The notes under the pieces were generated by a model. The model had not been told where the DNA came from and searched no databases. It was given only the letters and a program-made list of their open reading frames with translations. Positions 17,541 through 26,270 of a stretch of 64,000 nucleotides of DNA are shown here, in pieces. The position numbers were made by a program, and so were the translations under genes. Source of the stretch: Treponema sp. UBA6988 (GTDB taxonomy: Bacteria; Spirochaetota; Spirochaetia; Treponematales; Treponemataceae); assembly GCA_002448445.1 (NCBI GenBank), contig DJYC01000112.1:37973-101972 (forward strand), in the 5' to 3' direction. The first letter of the stretch is position 1; each line of letters begins with the position of its first letter.

Positions 17541-17713
17541 TATTGGCATGGCGCGACTTTGCATCCTGCTTTTGCCCTAAAAGACCGCAGGTCGTTTGAC
17601 TGCAACTGGAGCGACAGGACAATACACTCTGGGAGCCTAATTCTGCGCAGTGTTACCTTTGCCAAAGAAGAATTTGAAACACATGCCGCTTTGTGGTAAG
17701 ATAAAGGCGCTTT

Positions 17714-18961
17714 ATGACTGCTTTGGATGAAATCAAGAGACTTGCGCAAAAAGAATTTCCTCTTTTTATAAAATACATTTGTGACGGCCTTACCGGAGCC
17801 CTTGTTCAGAACACGCATTTTTTTCCAATGCCTGTTAGGGTGAACTTTGCAAAGGAAGCGGAAAACCCCGAGGAAAAGGCACAGATTCTTAGCGAGCTTT
17901 ACGAGAACAGCAAGAATGTTTGCGGTACAGGCTACACGCTGGAGATTGAACTCGTAAGCACACGCAGCAAGGGCAACCGCAAGGTTCTAAAGCGGATATG
18001 CTTTTTGACGGAAGATGACTACTTGGCATTTATGATAAAGAGCAGCCTACCGGAAAGTTTACAGGCCGAATCTGAGTGCGAGACAGAAGGCTTCAACGAG
18101 GCAATCTTTGTTATCATAGAATCTGGGCTTCTGCTGGAAAAAGACATTCCTGACTGGGCACTGAAGCATATTGAGGAACTTGGCCGCTACCACGAGGACG
18201 ATCATTTCTGGCAGAACATCTGCAAAGTGGCGCGCTGGCTAAAGAGCAACAAGAACTGCAACCTCTACATAAGGGAGCTACCCTTTATAAATTCCATTCC
18301 GCCCAAATTTATAGAAGAAAACAAAAATCTTATCCATTCCCTGGTAACGCAAGACGCCATAAAGATTTCCTTTGAAGCAGACCACGGCCTTTTGGGAAAG
18401 CAGACAACCGTAAGATTCCGCTCGCTCTGCAAAGAAGTACCTCTTATGCTGGGACAAATGGAGCTAAAGGAGCTTACGGTTCCAATAGAAGACTTCTGCA
18501 TGCTTCCCAAAAGCGGCATACTGCAGGGCATAGAAAATGTCTTCATTGTAGAAACGGAGATGGTCTACCTAACCTTTCCCGAATGCCCAAAAAGCCTTTG
18601 CATACTGGCACAGGGCTACAACGCAAACGTCCTAAAGCTCTGCGACTGGCTAAAGGAATTCCCCCTCTACTATTTTGGCAATTGCTCTGAAAATTCATTC
18701 AGCATGCTTTCCAGCCTAAGGGGCTACTTTGAAAACTTAAAGTCCTTCTGCATGAATATGTCAACAATCAACGCCTATAAAAGCTGCCTGCAAAAAGGGG
18801 ACAATTCATTTGTTCAGACCATTCCGCCAAACCTTGACTACGCGGAAAACCAGGCCTATCTTTTCCTGCACGATTCAGCGGAAAAAAATTGCCTTAGCCA
18901 GGACAACATTTCTATAGAATATATTCAAAAAGCCCTTGCACAACTTTTCCATGATTGTTAA
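17714..18961 (+). CDS. orphan JetD-like protein (DUF3322-DUF2220) with degenerate Toprim site
   Basis: 415 residues. The first half resembles DUF3322: LYIRELPFINSIPPKFIEENK (184-204) corresponds to the YLRxLxIxGVDTKFIE element of Wadjet JetD. The second half resembles DUF2220, the topoisomerase VI A-like Toprim: GIENVFIVETEMVYLTFP (272-289) and YYFGNCSENSFSMLSSLR (319-336). In active JetD the latter reads GDxDxxGF; here the metal-binding Asp pair is Asn323/Ser325. No JetA, JetB or JetC lies nearby. The assignment is by pattern; nuclease activity looks lost while the fold seems kept. Shine-Dalgarno AAAGG precedes the ATG. Confidence 0.65.
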   Translation: MTALDEIKRLAQKEFPLFIKYICDGLTGALVQNTHFFPMPVRVNFAKEAENPEEKAQILSELYENSKNVCGTGYTLEIELVSTRSKGNRKVLKRICFLTEDDYLAFMIKSSLPESLQAESECETEGFNEAIFVIIESGLLLEKDIPDWALKHIEELGRYHEDDHFWQNICKVARWLKSNKNCNLYIRELPFINSIPPKFIEENKNLIHSLVTQDAIKISFEADHGLLGKQTTVRFRSLCKEVPLMLGQMELKELTVPIEDFCMLPKSGILQGIENVFIVETEMVYLTFPECPKSLCILAQGYNANVLKLCDWLKEFPLYYFGNCSENSFSMLSSLRGYFENLKSFCMNMSTINAYKSCLQKGDNSFVQTIPPNLDYAENQAYLFLHDSAEKNCLSQDNISIEYIQKALAQLFHDC

Positions 18962-18972
18962 AATTAGTCTTA

Positions 18973-19923
18973 ATGAAGTCGGTTCGGATTTTTAGGTTGT
19001 CATTTTTTCTAGCTGCAATTTCACTTTCCCTTGCAAGGGTGGCAGCTTCTGATTTTTCTATAAGACAGGCGCTAATTTCCAAACCGCTTCCAGAAGATTT
19101 AAAAATCTTTCAAAAAGCCTACCCCGACCTTATTTTTTTTGTAAGCTACGACCCAAACATTGACGACTGGAACATAACAGTGCGCTTTCCCCCGGACCCA
19201 GACCGCGGTGGCCATTACGAAAGCGCTGAATTCTACTGGGCAGAAGGAAAGCTTTTGCCCAAGGAAGAGCTTGAAAACAAAAAGAATTATACGGAAATTC
19301 TCTATAAATACCCCGAGCTTTCTTGCGCACCAGAAAAGCTTACCAAAGCGGAGCGTCAAAAGATAAAGGCTGAATATTCCGCCGCAAACAGAAAGACCGC
19401 ACCCGGAACTTCCATGTTCTTCTTTGACGCAATGTATTCCGCCACCAACAAGGTAGACATGGAGTCCCACCTGGTAAGAACCACCTTTCTTGGCCACCCC
19501 ACAAGGATTCATGAACGTATATACTATCAGTTCAAAGAAGCCGAAAAGAAAATAAAGAGCGCGGCTGCAAAAGACAAGGAACTTCAGGCCTTTGTAAAAA
19601 GCATAAAATCTTCCGCCGCCTTCAACTGGAGGGTCATAGCCGGAACCAACAGGCTTTCCCTTCACAGCTACGGAATAGCAATAGACGTTCTGCCCAAAAA
19701 GCTTAAGGGCAAGTCTATTTTCTGGCAATACGAAACCGGCAGGAATCCAAACGGCTGGATGGCAATTCCAAATTCCAAGCGCTGGATGCCGCCCAAAAAA
19801 TTTATTGATATTTTTGAAAAGGAAGGATTCATCTGGGGTGGCAATTGGGTAAACTTTGACAACATGCACTTTGAATACCGCCCGGAACTCCTTTACTTTA
19901 ACGGCATAGAGGTGGAAAAATGA
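18973..19923 (+). CDS. M15-family D-Ala-D-Ala carboxypeptidase-like exported protein
   Basis: 316 residues from ATG 18973. MKSVRIFRLSFFLAAISLSL plus ARVAASD is a signal peptide. The peptidase domain is C-terminal: zinc ligands in SLHSYGIAIDV (H, D) and NMHFEYRPE (H), with the catalytic Glu near the end as in VanY/M15_4 enzymes. It should trim peptidoglycan peptides in the periplasm. Residues 30-190 form an extra N-terminal region without recognised motif. The last 4 nt overlap the next start (ATGA). Confidence 0.85.
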   Translation: MKSVRIFRLSFFLAAISLSLARVAASDFSIRQALISKPLPEDLKIFQKAYPDLIFFVSYDPNIDDWNITVRFPPDPDRGGHYESAEFYWAEGKLLPKEELENKKNYTEILYKYPELSCAPEKLTKAERQKIKAEYSAANRKTAPGTSMFFFDAMYSATNKVDMESHLVRTTFLGHPTRIHERIYYQFKEAEKKIKSAAAKDKELQAFVKSIKSSAAFNWRVIAGTNRLSLHSYGIAIDVLPKKLKGKSIFWQYETGRNPNGWMAIPNSKRWMPPKKFIDIFEKEGFIWGGNWVNFDNMHFEYRPELLYFNGIEVEK

Positions 19924-20498
19924 GACTTGAGCAGGCAATAAAAATAGTAAGCGAGCAGATTGATGCTCTTTTATGTACAAAAGAAAAAATCATTGTAGCC
20001 ATAGACGGCATTTCCGCCTCCGACAAATCAATGCTGGCCCACGTCCTCCACAGAATCTACATTCCAGACACCACGATTTTCCGCACGGATGACTTTTCGC
20101 TCAGGAAGGAACAGCGTGACCCCAAGCGCATTGCAAAGCCCGGCTACAACTTTGACTGGGAACGCTTTGAGCAGCAGGTCCTTATTCCCCTTTCCCAGAA
20201 CAAGCCTGTAATCTACCAGCGCTTCAACTTTTCCACGGAGGAACTTGAGCCGTCAGTTACCGTCATACCGGCAAAAATAAACATCGTTGAAGGAACCTTC
20301 TGCATGAACGAAAACCTCCAGAAATACTACGACTTTTCCGTTCTGGTAAGGATGCTTCCGTCAGCACTGGAAGAAAGGCTAAAGAACCGCTCCACCGCAA
20401 AGAATTCCATTTTTGCATCAAGGCAGCCGCTTGAAGAAATCTACTTTGAAAAGACAGACGTAGCCTCAAAGTGCTCCCTTGTCCTTGATTTGGAATAA
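19920..20498 (+). CDS. uridine kinase-like protein with altered P-loop
   Basis: 192 residues. The layout is that of the uridine kinase/phosphoribulokinase-like NTPases: strand IIVAIDG, P-loop, TIFRTDDFSLR (substrate-side Asp pair), PGYNFDWERFEQQVL, INIVEGTF (Walker B-like) and RLKNRS near the end. The P-loop reads GISASDKS (30-37); the Gly that normally precedes Lys is Asp35. That change should hinder phosphate binding, so activity is doubtful. It is coupled to the M15 gene by ATGA overlap and followed closely by the DUF3899 gene. Confidence 0.75.
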   Translation: MRLEQAIKIVSEQIDALLCTKEKIIVAIDGISASDKSMLAHVLHRIYIPDTTIFRTDDFSLRKEQRDPKRIAKPGYNFDWERFEQQVLIPLSQNKPVIYQRFNFSTEELEPSVTVIPAKINIVEGTFCMNENLQKYYDFSVLVRMLPSALEERLKNRSTAKNSIFASRQPLEEIYFEKTDVASKCSLVLDLE

Positions 20499-20511
20499 AG
20501 GGTCAGAAACG

Positions 20512-20925
20512 ATGGGCAAAGGCAAGGGCTTTTTCCTTCTGACACTGGCAAGCACTGCTTGTGCATCAGCATTTGCCGGTGCAATAGTCATCTACGAGCT
20601 GAATGTTTTTAGCGGTCTAGACAAGCTTTCTTACGCGCGTTTGTGGTGCGACGGATGCTTTATTTCCGCAGTATTTTTTTTGGGAGCAGGAATCCTTGTT
20701 GCCGTAAAAAGGAACGGAGGCTTTGATTCCATAAACTACGCTTTTTCCCAGCTGGCAAAAAGATTCTGGCGGCCAGCTAAAAATTCCGTCGACAAAAAAA
20801 ATCAGAGCTACCTTGAATACGTAAGGCAAAGGCATGCGGACGGGAAAAAAAGTCCCCACCCTGCAATAATGATTTCGGGAGGCATAATGCTCTTGGCATC
20901 CTTCATTCTTCTTGCATTGGCATAA
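20512..20925 (+). CDS. DUF3899 membrane protein
   Basis: 137 residues from ATG 20512 (AAAGGGT upstream). Three predicted helices: about 6-26, 40-62 and 115-135. NGGFDSINYAFSQL and SYLEYVRQR in the cytoplasmic loop are the DUF3899 signature. Role unknown. It ends convergently with the MATE gene on the other strand; the two frames overlap by 23 nt. Confidence 0.8.
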   Translation: MGKGKGFFLLTLASTACASAFAGAIVIYELNVFSGLDKLSYARLWCDGCFISAVFFLGAGILVAVKRNGGFDSINYAFSQLAKRFWRPAKNSVDKKNQSYLEYVRQRHADGKKSPHPAIMISGGIMLLASFILLALA

Positions 20926-22267
20926 GCCTGTTTTTCTTTAGCCTCATGTAAAAGAAAATGGAAACTGCAACCGACACAACTTCCGCAATTGGAAAGGCAA
21001 ACCAGACATTGCGGATATTTCCGGTAAGTGCCAGAAAATATGCCACTGGCAAAAGGACGACAAGCTGCCTCATAAAGGCAACAATCATGCTGTAGATTGC
21101 AGACCTGAAAGCCTGGAAGGCTGACGAAAGGGTTATTGCAACTGCCGCCCCGATGAAACTGGGCGCAATTATCCTTATTGCAGGAACTCCAATCTTCAGC
21201 ATTTCATTCGTCGCGGAAAAAAGCATCAAAAGCCTTCCCGGAATCAGCTCGAACAAAATCACTCCAAAGCCCATTATCGAAAGGGCAAACAAAAGCCCAG
21301 TGCGCATAGTCGAAAGTATCCTTTTCTTTTTGCAGGCCCCGTAGTTGTATGCAATTATGGGAACAAGGCCGCTGTTCAGCCCGAAGATGGGCATAAAGAG
21401 GAAGCTGTTCAGCTTAAAATATACACCGTAGACAGCAATCGCCGTCGTGCTGAACATTCCCAGAATCAGGTTTAAAAGATAAGTGGTGAGCGAAGTTGCC
21501 CCGTTCAAGAGGATTGTGGGAAGTGCCACAAGATAAACCTGCCTTATAGTTGCAAGGTGCGGCCTGAATTTTCTGAATTCAAATTTAATCTCCCGGTTAA
21601 AGGCAAGGTTAAAGACAAGGGAAAGAACCATGCTAAGGCACTGGCCGATTACAGTTGCAATTGCAGCACCGGCAACGCCAAGCTTCGGGAAAGGGCCAAG
21701 TCCAAAGATAAGGCAGCAGTCAAGGATTATGTTGCAGAAGGCACCGGAAATCTGGGAAATCATCGTAAAAATGGTGCGCCCCGTGGCCTGCAGGAGTCTG
21801 TCCAGCATCATCACGCCGAACATTCCAAAGGACGCCCTCATCACAATGGAAGCATACTCCTCACCGTAGGAAACAATCTGGGCAACCCCCTTCGCGGAAA
21901 AGACAAAATATGGATGCAGGATAAAAAATGAAAGGAGCAGAATAAAAAGGTAGGTGCAAAGAGCAAGGAAGATACCGTTCATGGCTGCCCTGTTCACATC
22001 CTCCATCTTTTTTTGACCAAGGCGGGTAGAAAGCAGCGCGTTAACACCCACTGCCGTTCCTATTCCAAAGGCAACCATCAGGTTCTGCAGGGGAAAGGCC
22101 AACGAAAGGGCGGTAAGCGCATTCTCATTTATCCGGCCAACCAGAGCGGAATCCACGATATTGTAAAGCGACTGGATGAACATGGAAATCATCATCGGAA
22201 ACGACATGTTCACGATGAGCCGGGGAACACTCATAGTCCCCATTTTGTTTTCTCTAAGTTGAGGCAT
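20903..22267 (-). CDS. MATE family efflux protein
   Basis: 454 residues from ATG 22267. Opening LRENKMGTMSVPRLIVNMSFP and SLYNIVDSALVGRINENALTALSL are typical of the DinF/MepA-like MATE branch, with twelve helices in two halves. The start is set by a perfect promoter whose -10 ends 7 nt before this ATG; a longer upstream frame would extend through the promoter and is rejected. The substrate is unknown. Confidence 0.9.
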   Translation of the reverse strand: MPQLRENKMGTMSVPRLIVNMSFPMMISMFIQSLYNIVDSALVGRINENALTALSLAFPLQNLMVAFGIGTAVGVNALLSTRLGQKKMEDVNRAAMNGIFLALCTYLFILLLSFFILHPYFVFSAKGVAQIVSYGEEYASIVMRASFGMFGVMMLDRLLQATGRTIFTMISQISGAFCNIILDCCLIFGLGPFPKLGVAGAAIATVIGQCLSMVLSLVFNLAFNREIKFEFRKFRPHLATIRQVYLVALPTILLNGATSLTTYLLNLILGMFSTTAIAVYGVYFKLNSFLFMPIFGLNSGLVPIIAYNYGACKKKRILSTMRTGLLFALSIMGFGVILFELIPGRLLMLFSATNEMLKIGVPAIRIIAPSFIGAAVAITLSSAFQAFRSAIYSMIVAFMRQLVVLLPVAYFLALTGNIRNVWFAFPIAEVVSVAVSIFFYMRLKKNRLMPMQEE

Positions 22268-22274
22268 GGGAACA

Positions 22275-22303
22275 ATAATATTGATATTCAAAAAGAGTGT
22301 CAA
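22275..22303 (-). promoter_or_regulatory. promoter of MATE gene (leaderless type)
   Basis: Minus strand TTGACA (22303-22298), 17-nt spacer, TATTAT (22280-22275), 7 nt, ATG 22267. This is the cleanest example of the leaderless architecture in the window. Confidence 0.8.
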
Positions 22304-22407
22304 ACATAGCCGTTTAATATTTTGAACGCTAGTCTTCTGGACGGAAGCCCTATCTGCCCTACCATTCATTTTATATCTAACTCGGCCGACCTTTCTTTTC
22401 GTCACCG

Positions 22408-22480
22408 CCGTTCCGGGGTTCCGCCTTTCGGCTCCATTCTCTGCGAGAACGCTGCGCGCCCCTCCATGGCGGCGTAGGCT
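22408..22480 (+). repeat. multi-hairpin repeat copy (short form)
   Basis: GGGGTTCC, stem GCC-TTTC-GGC, CTCCATT, stem CGC-TGC-GCG, CCCCTCCATGGCGGCGTAGGCT. Contains only the two right-hand hairpin modules. Confidence 0.75.
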
Positions 22481-22483
22481 TTT

Positions 22484-23098
22484 TTAGATGAAATTTGTCC
22501 AGGCATGCTCCTCTTTTTCCGGCAAGCCAAATTCCTTTTTCCCCAAGGCAATGGATTTTATTAAGAAGGACATGTTGCGGGCAAGAACCCTGAGTGTCTG
22601 CATACCTTCCTTGTCCTCAGAGGCCTCCCCTGGAACTCCACCGTGAATGTTGTTCCAGTACTGGCTGCTTGCAACAGGCATTCCGCTGATTGTAAAGAAT
22701 TTGTTCACAACATCAAAGGAAGCGGTTGTTCCCCCACGGCGGGCACAGACAAAACCCGCTCCAACTTTCATGGTCTTGTCAAAGTGGCTGCTGTAGAAAA
22801 GCCTCTGCAAAAAGGCCTGCACGGTTGCATTGGGGGCAGAGTAATAAACAGGAGTTCCAACGACCAGACCGTCTGCATCCTTAAACTTTGCGGCAAATTC
22901 ATTCACCGCGTCATCAAAAACACAGCGTCCAAGCTCCCCGCAACGGTTACAGGCAATGCAGCCCCTTATATCCTTGTTTCCAATATTGTATATTTCCGCC
23001 TCAATCCCCTGCTGGTCAAAAATATTTTTCATCTCATTAAGCCCAAGCAGAGTGTTGCTCTTTTGCCTTGGACTACCGTTTACCAATAAAACCTTCAT
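22484..23098 (-). CDS. NADPH-dependent FMN reductase/flavodoxin-like protein
   Basis: 204 residues from ATG 23098 (Shine-Dalgarno GAGGAGG). Opens MKVLLVNGSPRQKSNT, the FMN phosphate loop; CIACNRCGELGRCVFDD near 47-63 is the cysteine-rich segment of the iron-sulfur-flavoprotein-like/NADPH-FMN reductase subgroup; GTPVYYSAPNATVQAFLQR and GGTTASFDVVNKFF contact the flavin. Likely a cytoplasmic oxidoreductase; substrate unknown. Confidence 0.88.
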   Translation of the reverse strand: MKVLLVNGSPRQKSNTLLGLNEMKNIFDQQGIEAEIYNIGNKDIRGCIACNRCGELGRCVFDDAVNEFAAKFKDADGLVVGTPVYYSAPNATVQAFLQRLFYSSHFDKTMKVGAGFVCARRGGTTASFDVVNKFFTISGMPVASSQYWNNIHGGVPGEASEDKEGMQTLRVLARNMSFLIKSIALGKKEFGLPEKEEHAWTNFI

Positions 23099-23227
23099 AC
23101 AGCCTCCTCTTTTATTCAACACTTTATGCTAAACCCTTACCCTTAAAAATGTCAATGCGCCACTTAAAATTTGCTCGCTTGTAAAAATTCGGCTTTACTT
23201 TTATACTCTTACTGTAAGAGGTATTTT

Positions 23228-23710
23228 ATGAACAGGTTCAGTTTTTTTGTGGGAGCCCTTTCTCTGGCTGTCCTAGCATTTATTGGGTGCGAAAGCGTTC
23301 CTAAAAAACCGGCAACGGTAGTTTATAAATATGAGAACAATGGCAACCCGGTAGAAATAACTGTTTTAAACACAAGTGCAAAAAGCAAGGAGCCCAGTTC
23401 ATGCACGGTCATGCTTTGCGCAAATCCAACAACAGGATACTCGTGGTCATACCGCCTAACACCAGACAAGGTTCTAAAGGTAACAGACGAAAAATATGTT
23501 CAGGATAAAAAGGATTCCCGCACAGTTGGAACAGGAGGAAAGCAGTACTATATTTTTACCCCCCAAAAGCAGGGAATTGCGGATGCTGTCTTAACCTATT
23601 CCCGCCCCTGGGAAAAAACAAAATTGGATCAGAAGATAAGAATAAAATTCAGCATAGACAGAAACCGGGATATTTATGTTCAGGATGTAATTCTTGGAAC
23701 AGACAAATAG
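23228..23710 (+). CDS. chagasin-type (I42) protease inhibitor lipoprotein
   Basis: 160 residues from ATG 23228 (AAGAGGT upstream). Lipobox FIGC with Cys21. The three inhibitory loops of family I42 are visible: NPTTGYSW (66-73), the glycine loop VGTGGKQYYIF and the RPWE loop in YSRPWEKT. Such proteins block papain-like cysteine proteases. A surface-anchored copy could protect against host or endogenous proteases. It stands alone. Confidence 0.85.
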   Translation: MNRFSFFVGALSLAVLAFIGCESVPKKPATVVYKYENNGNPVEITVLNTSAKSKEPSSCTVMLCANPTTGYSWSYRLTPDKVLKVTDEKYVQDKKDSRTVGTGGKQYYIFTPQKQGIADAVLTYSRPWEKTKLDQKIRIKFSIDRNRDIYVQDVILGTDK

Positions 23711-23889
23711 AATGCAAAGCAAGGCCCAATGTCTGCAAAAGAGTTGGGCTTATGCGGACGAGGTTGCGCGGAAGTATCTTTAAACTATAACTTGAATGAC
23801 AATCCCAAACAATCTTGGTACACTGATCATGGCATGTAAATAAAACAATTTTTTTTAATTGCTTTTTGACAAAAAAAGTGTTTTTTTGG

Positions 23890-23917
23890 TTGAATCTTTT
23901 TTTGCTTATGCTATATT
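23890..23917 (+). promoter_or_regulatory. promoter of the GH1 gene
   Basis: TTGAAT (23890-23895), 16-nt spacer, TATATT (23912-23917). A short leader with GGATGGAGG follows before ATG 23942. The stretch 23820-23890 is very T-rich. Confidence 0.6.
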
Positions 23918-23941
23918 GTCGCAAAGGATGGAGGTGTACTT

Positions 23942-25363
23942 ATGACTTTTCCTAAGGATTTTATTTGGGGCGCAGCAACCGCCAGTTATCAGATAGAAGG
24001 AGCCGCAAAAGAAGACGGCAGGCAGGAATCCGTTTGGGATGCCTTTAGCCACACTCCCGGCAAAACAAAATTTGGTGCAACAGGAGACATTGCCTGTGAC
24101 CACTACCACCGCTACAAGGAAGACATAGAGCTTTTCTCCCAGCTGGGAATTCCGAACTACCGCTTTTCTGTTGCATGGCCGCGCGTGTTAAGCTACGACA
24201 GCGACACAAAGGGTGGTGCAATTCACGGAATTGTAAACCAGAAAGGCCTTGACTTTTACGACCGCCTTATAGATGCTCTTCTGGAAAAAAACATAACACC
24301 TTGGCTTACGCTCTTTCACTGGGACTTGCCTCTTGTTCTTGAACGCAAGGGTGGCTGGCGCAACAGGGACGTCCGCTATTGGGCAGGAGAATACACGGAG
24401 CTTATCGTAAAAAAATTTGGTGACCGTGTAAAAAATTTCTTTACGCTGAACGAGATGCCCTGCATTCTTGGCGGATACATGGGCTGGATGGCACCAGGGC
24501 TTGAACTTTCACGCCGCGAGCTTCTTAACACTGTTCACAATATTCTTCTTACACAGGGAACAATGGTTCAGGCTGTAAGGGCAAATGCTTCTGAAGGAAC
24601 TAAGGTTGGACTTGCCCACTGTGGCTTTGCAAACTTTCCTGCTACTGATTCTGCAGAAGATATAGCGGCCTTTGAAAAATCAATGGATGTATTTGAATCC
24701 GCACCGGAATCATGGCGCCCGCAGAAGGGATCTGGTATTCTTTACGGCGGAAGCCTGCACTACTGGTGCGACCCAATTTATTTTGGCGCTTACCCCAAGG
24801 ATGCGGATAAAGCGTTTGGTTCGGATATGCCGGAAATTCTTGACGGTGACATGAAGATTATCTCTTCTCCGGTTGACTTCCACGGACAGAATATTTACGA
24901 GGGAATTGCAATTTGCGCTCCAACTTCGGAGAAAGACAAGGAACAGGGGTTCTCTGTAAAGGAATTTCCCTACGGCTACCCGACGACCGCTGCAAAGTGG
25001 AACATTACTCCGCGTTCTATGCATCACTTTACAAAGCACATCTACGACCGTTACAAGAAGCCTGTAATCATAAGCGAAAACGGTCTTAGCACGAGTGACT
25101 ACATAAGCCCGGATGGCAAGATTCATGATACGCTCCGCATAGACTTTACGAATGCCTATCTGAACGAGCTTGGCAAATCCATTCAGGACGGTGCGGACAT
25201 ACGCGGTTACTTCCACTGGTCCATTCTAGACAACTTTGAATGGGCACGTGGCTATACCGAAAGGTTTGGTCTTGTTCACGTAGACTACACAAGCCTAAAG
25301 CGTACGCCAAAAGACAGCGCCTACTGGTACAGGGACGTTATAAAAAACAACGGAACCCTGTAA
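23942..25363 (+). CDS. GH1 beta-glucosidase
   Basis: 473 residues, full length for GH1. FPKDFIWGAATASYQIEGA at the N-terminus is the family signature; the acid/base Glu171 lies in TLNEMP (usual form TLNEP) and the nucleophile in IISENGLS near residue 383. FHWDLP and WSILDNFEWARGY are further active-site blocks. No signal peptide and no phosphate-binding pattern of 6-phospho-glycosidases are evident, so it probably splits cellobiose-like sugars in the cytoplasm. Good Shine-Dalgarno. Confidence 0.95.
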   Translation: MTFPKDFIWGAATASYQIEGAAKEDGRQESVWDAFSHTPGKTKFGATGDIACDHYHRYKEDIELFSQLGIPNYRFSVAWPRVLSYDSDTKGGAIHGIVNQKGLDFYDRLIDALLEKNITPWLTLFHWDLPLVLERKGGWRNRDVRYWAGEYTELIVKKFGDRVKNFFTLNEMPCILGGYMGWMAPGLELSRRELLNTVHNILLTQGTMVQAVRANASEGTKVGLAHCGFANFPATDSAEDIAAFEKSMDVFESAPESWRPQKGSGILYGGSLHYWCDPIYFGAYPKDADKAFGSDMPEILDGDMKIISSPVDFHGQNIYEGIAICAPTSEKDKEQGFSVKEFPYGYPTTAAKWNITPRSMHHFTKHIYDRYKKPVIISENGLSTSDYISPDGKIHDTLRIDFTNAYLNELGKSIQDGADIRGYFHWSILDNFEWARGYTERFGLVHVDYTSLKRTPKDSAYWYRDVIKNNGTL

Positions 25364-25422
25364 AGCCCCACACCCCCACTTGACCATGTTTGCATTTTTA
25401 TGCTAAACTAATTCCAACTTTT

Positions 25423-25496
25423 GGGGGTGTAGCTCAACTGGCTAGAGCGCCTGCATGGCATGCAGGAGGTAAGGGATTCGACTTCCCTCATCTCCA
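25423..25496 (+). tRNA. tRNA-Ala (anticodon GGC)
   Basis: Seven-pair acceptor GGGGGTG/CATCTCC with two G-U pairs, D-arm GCTCAACTGGCTAGAGC, anticodon stem CCTGC/GCAGG with loop ATGGCAT (GGC at 34-36), five-base variable AGGTA-type region and T-arm AGGGA-TTCGACT-TCCCT. The discriminator is A and CCA is not encoded. A terminator hairpin follows directly. Confidence 0.93.
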
Positions 25497-25500
25497 TCAG

Positions 25501-25534
25501 AAAGACTGTTGCAAATAAGCGACAGTCTTTTTTT
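25501..25534 (+). terminator. terminator of tRNA-Ala
   Basis: AAAGACTGT / ACAGTCTTT stem with a 12-nt loop, followed by a T-run. Confidence 0.85.
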
Positions 25535-25702
25535 ATGTCCTAAACATTTAACACAAAGCGAATCCCTTAGCGGAGTGAGCGCCGACCAAAGGGAGGAAAA
25601 GCCCGCACGGATGCGGGCGACAGCGAACGAAGCCGCATGGAGGGAGGCACAAGGAAGTGCCGACCGTAGTGAGGGATTCGACTTCCCTCATCTCCATCAA
25701 GT

Positions 25703-25735
25703 AGACTGTTGCAAATAAGCGACAGTCTTTTTTTT
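25703..25735 (+). terminator. second terminator copy in the tRNA 3'-end array
   Basis: AGACTGT / ACAGTCT stem with T-run, right after the second tRNA 3'-end copy. Confidence 0.8.
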
Positions 25736-25900
25736 GCCCTAAGCACTTAACACAAAGCGAATCCCGCAGCGCAGTGAGCGCCGACCAAAGGGAGGAAAAG
25801 CCCGCACGGATGCGGGCGTCAGCAAACGAAGCCGCATGAAGGGAGGCACAAGGATGTGCCGACCGGAATGAGGGATTCGACTTCCCTCATCTCCATCAAG

Positions 25901-25935
25901 AGAACTGTTGCAATTTGCAGCAGTTCTTTTTTTTT
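25901..25935 (+). terminator. third terminator copy with compensatory stem change
   Basis: AGAACTG / CAGTTCT stem with T-run after the third tRNA 3'-end copy. Both arms differ from copies one and two, so pairing is kept. Confidence 0.8.
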
Positions 25936-26270
25936 GCAATAAATCTTATCACAAAGCGAATCCCTTAGCGGAGTGAGCGTCGCATGCTACGCATGCTTAC
26001 CGAGTTTCCTTCGGAAACTCGCGGTTTTATATGCTACGAATCAAATATAAAAAGACAGATCAATGCGGGCGACAGCGAACGAAGCCGCATGGAGGGAGGC
26101 ACAGGATGTGCCGACCGGAATGAGGGATTCGACTTTCCTCATCTCCATCAATATACGTAGGCACTATGATTAAAAAACTCTGATTAAGACAGAAGATTGC
26201 CAGGTCAAGTCCGAAAATGACACGATGCTATTAATCAAGATATAATCTGTATAAGCGACAGGAGATAAAA

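Larger units (their letters stand above)
25473..26150 (+). repeat. three tandem duplications of the tRNA-Ala 3' end
   Basis: The 27 nt from the T-arm to three bases past the tRNA end (25473-25499) recur at 25673-25699 and 25872-25898 without change and at 26124-26150 with one change. Spacing is 200, 199 and 252 nt. Each unit holds a terminator hairpin, CGAATCC-rich segment, AAGGGAGGAAAAGCCCGCA, TGCGGGCG(A/T)CAGC, GAAGCCGCATG and GTGCCGACC before the next tRNA 3' copy. The last unit carries extra sequence with hairpins CGCATGC..GCATGC and CGAGTTTCC..GGAAACTCG. No protein gene is seen in 25497-26270. Confidence 0.9.

Noticed and set aside
17714..18961. Complete Wadjet defence system
   Set aside because: Neighbours are a phosphoesterase, an M15 peptidase and a kinase-like gene; jetA, jetB and jetC are absent and the Toprim site is degenerate.
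25473..26150. CRISPR-like array
   Set aside because: Repeat spacing is about 200 nt, spacers are themselves repeats, and the repeated part is the tRNA-Ala 3' end; no cas gene is near.
25673..26150. Additional complete tRNA genes
   Set aside because: Only the T-arm and 3' acceptor strand are present; no D-arm or anticodon arm precedes them.
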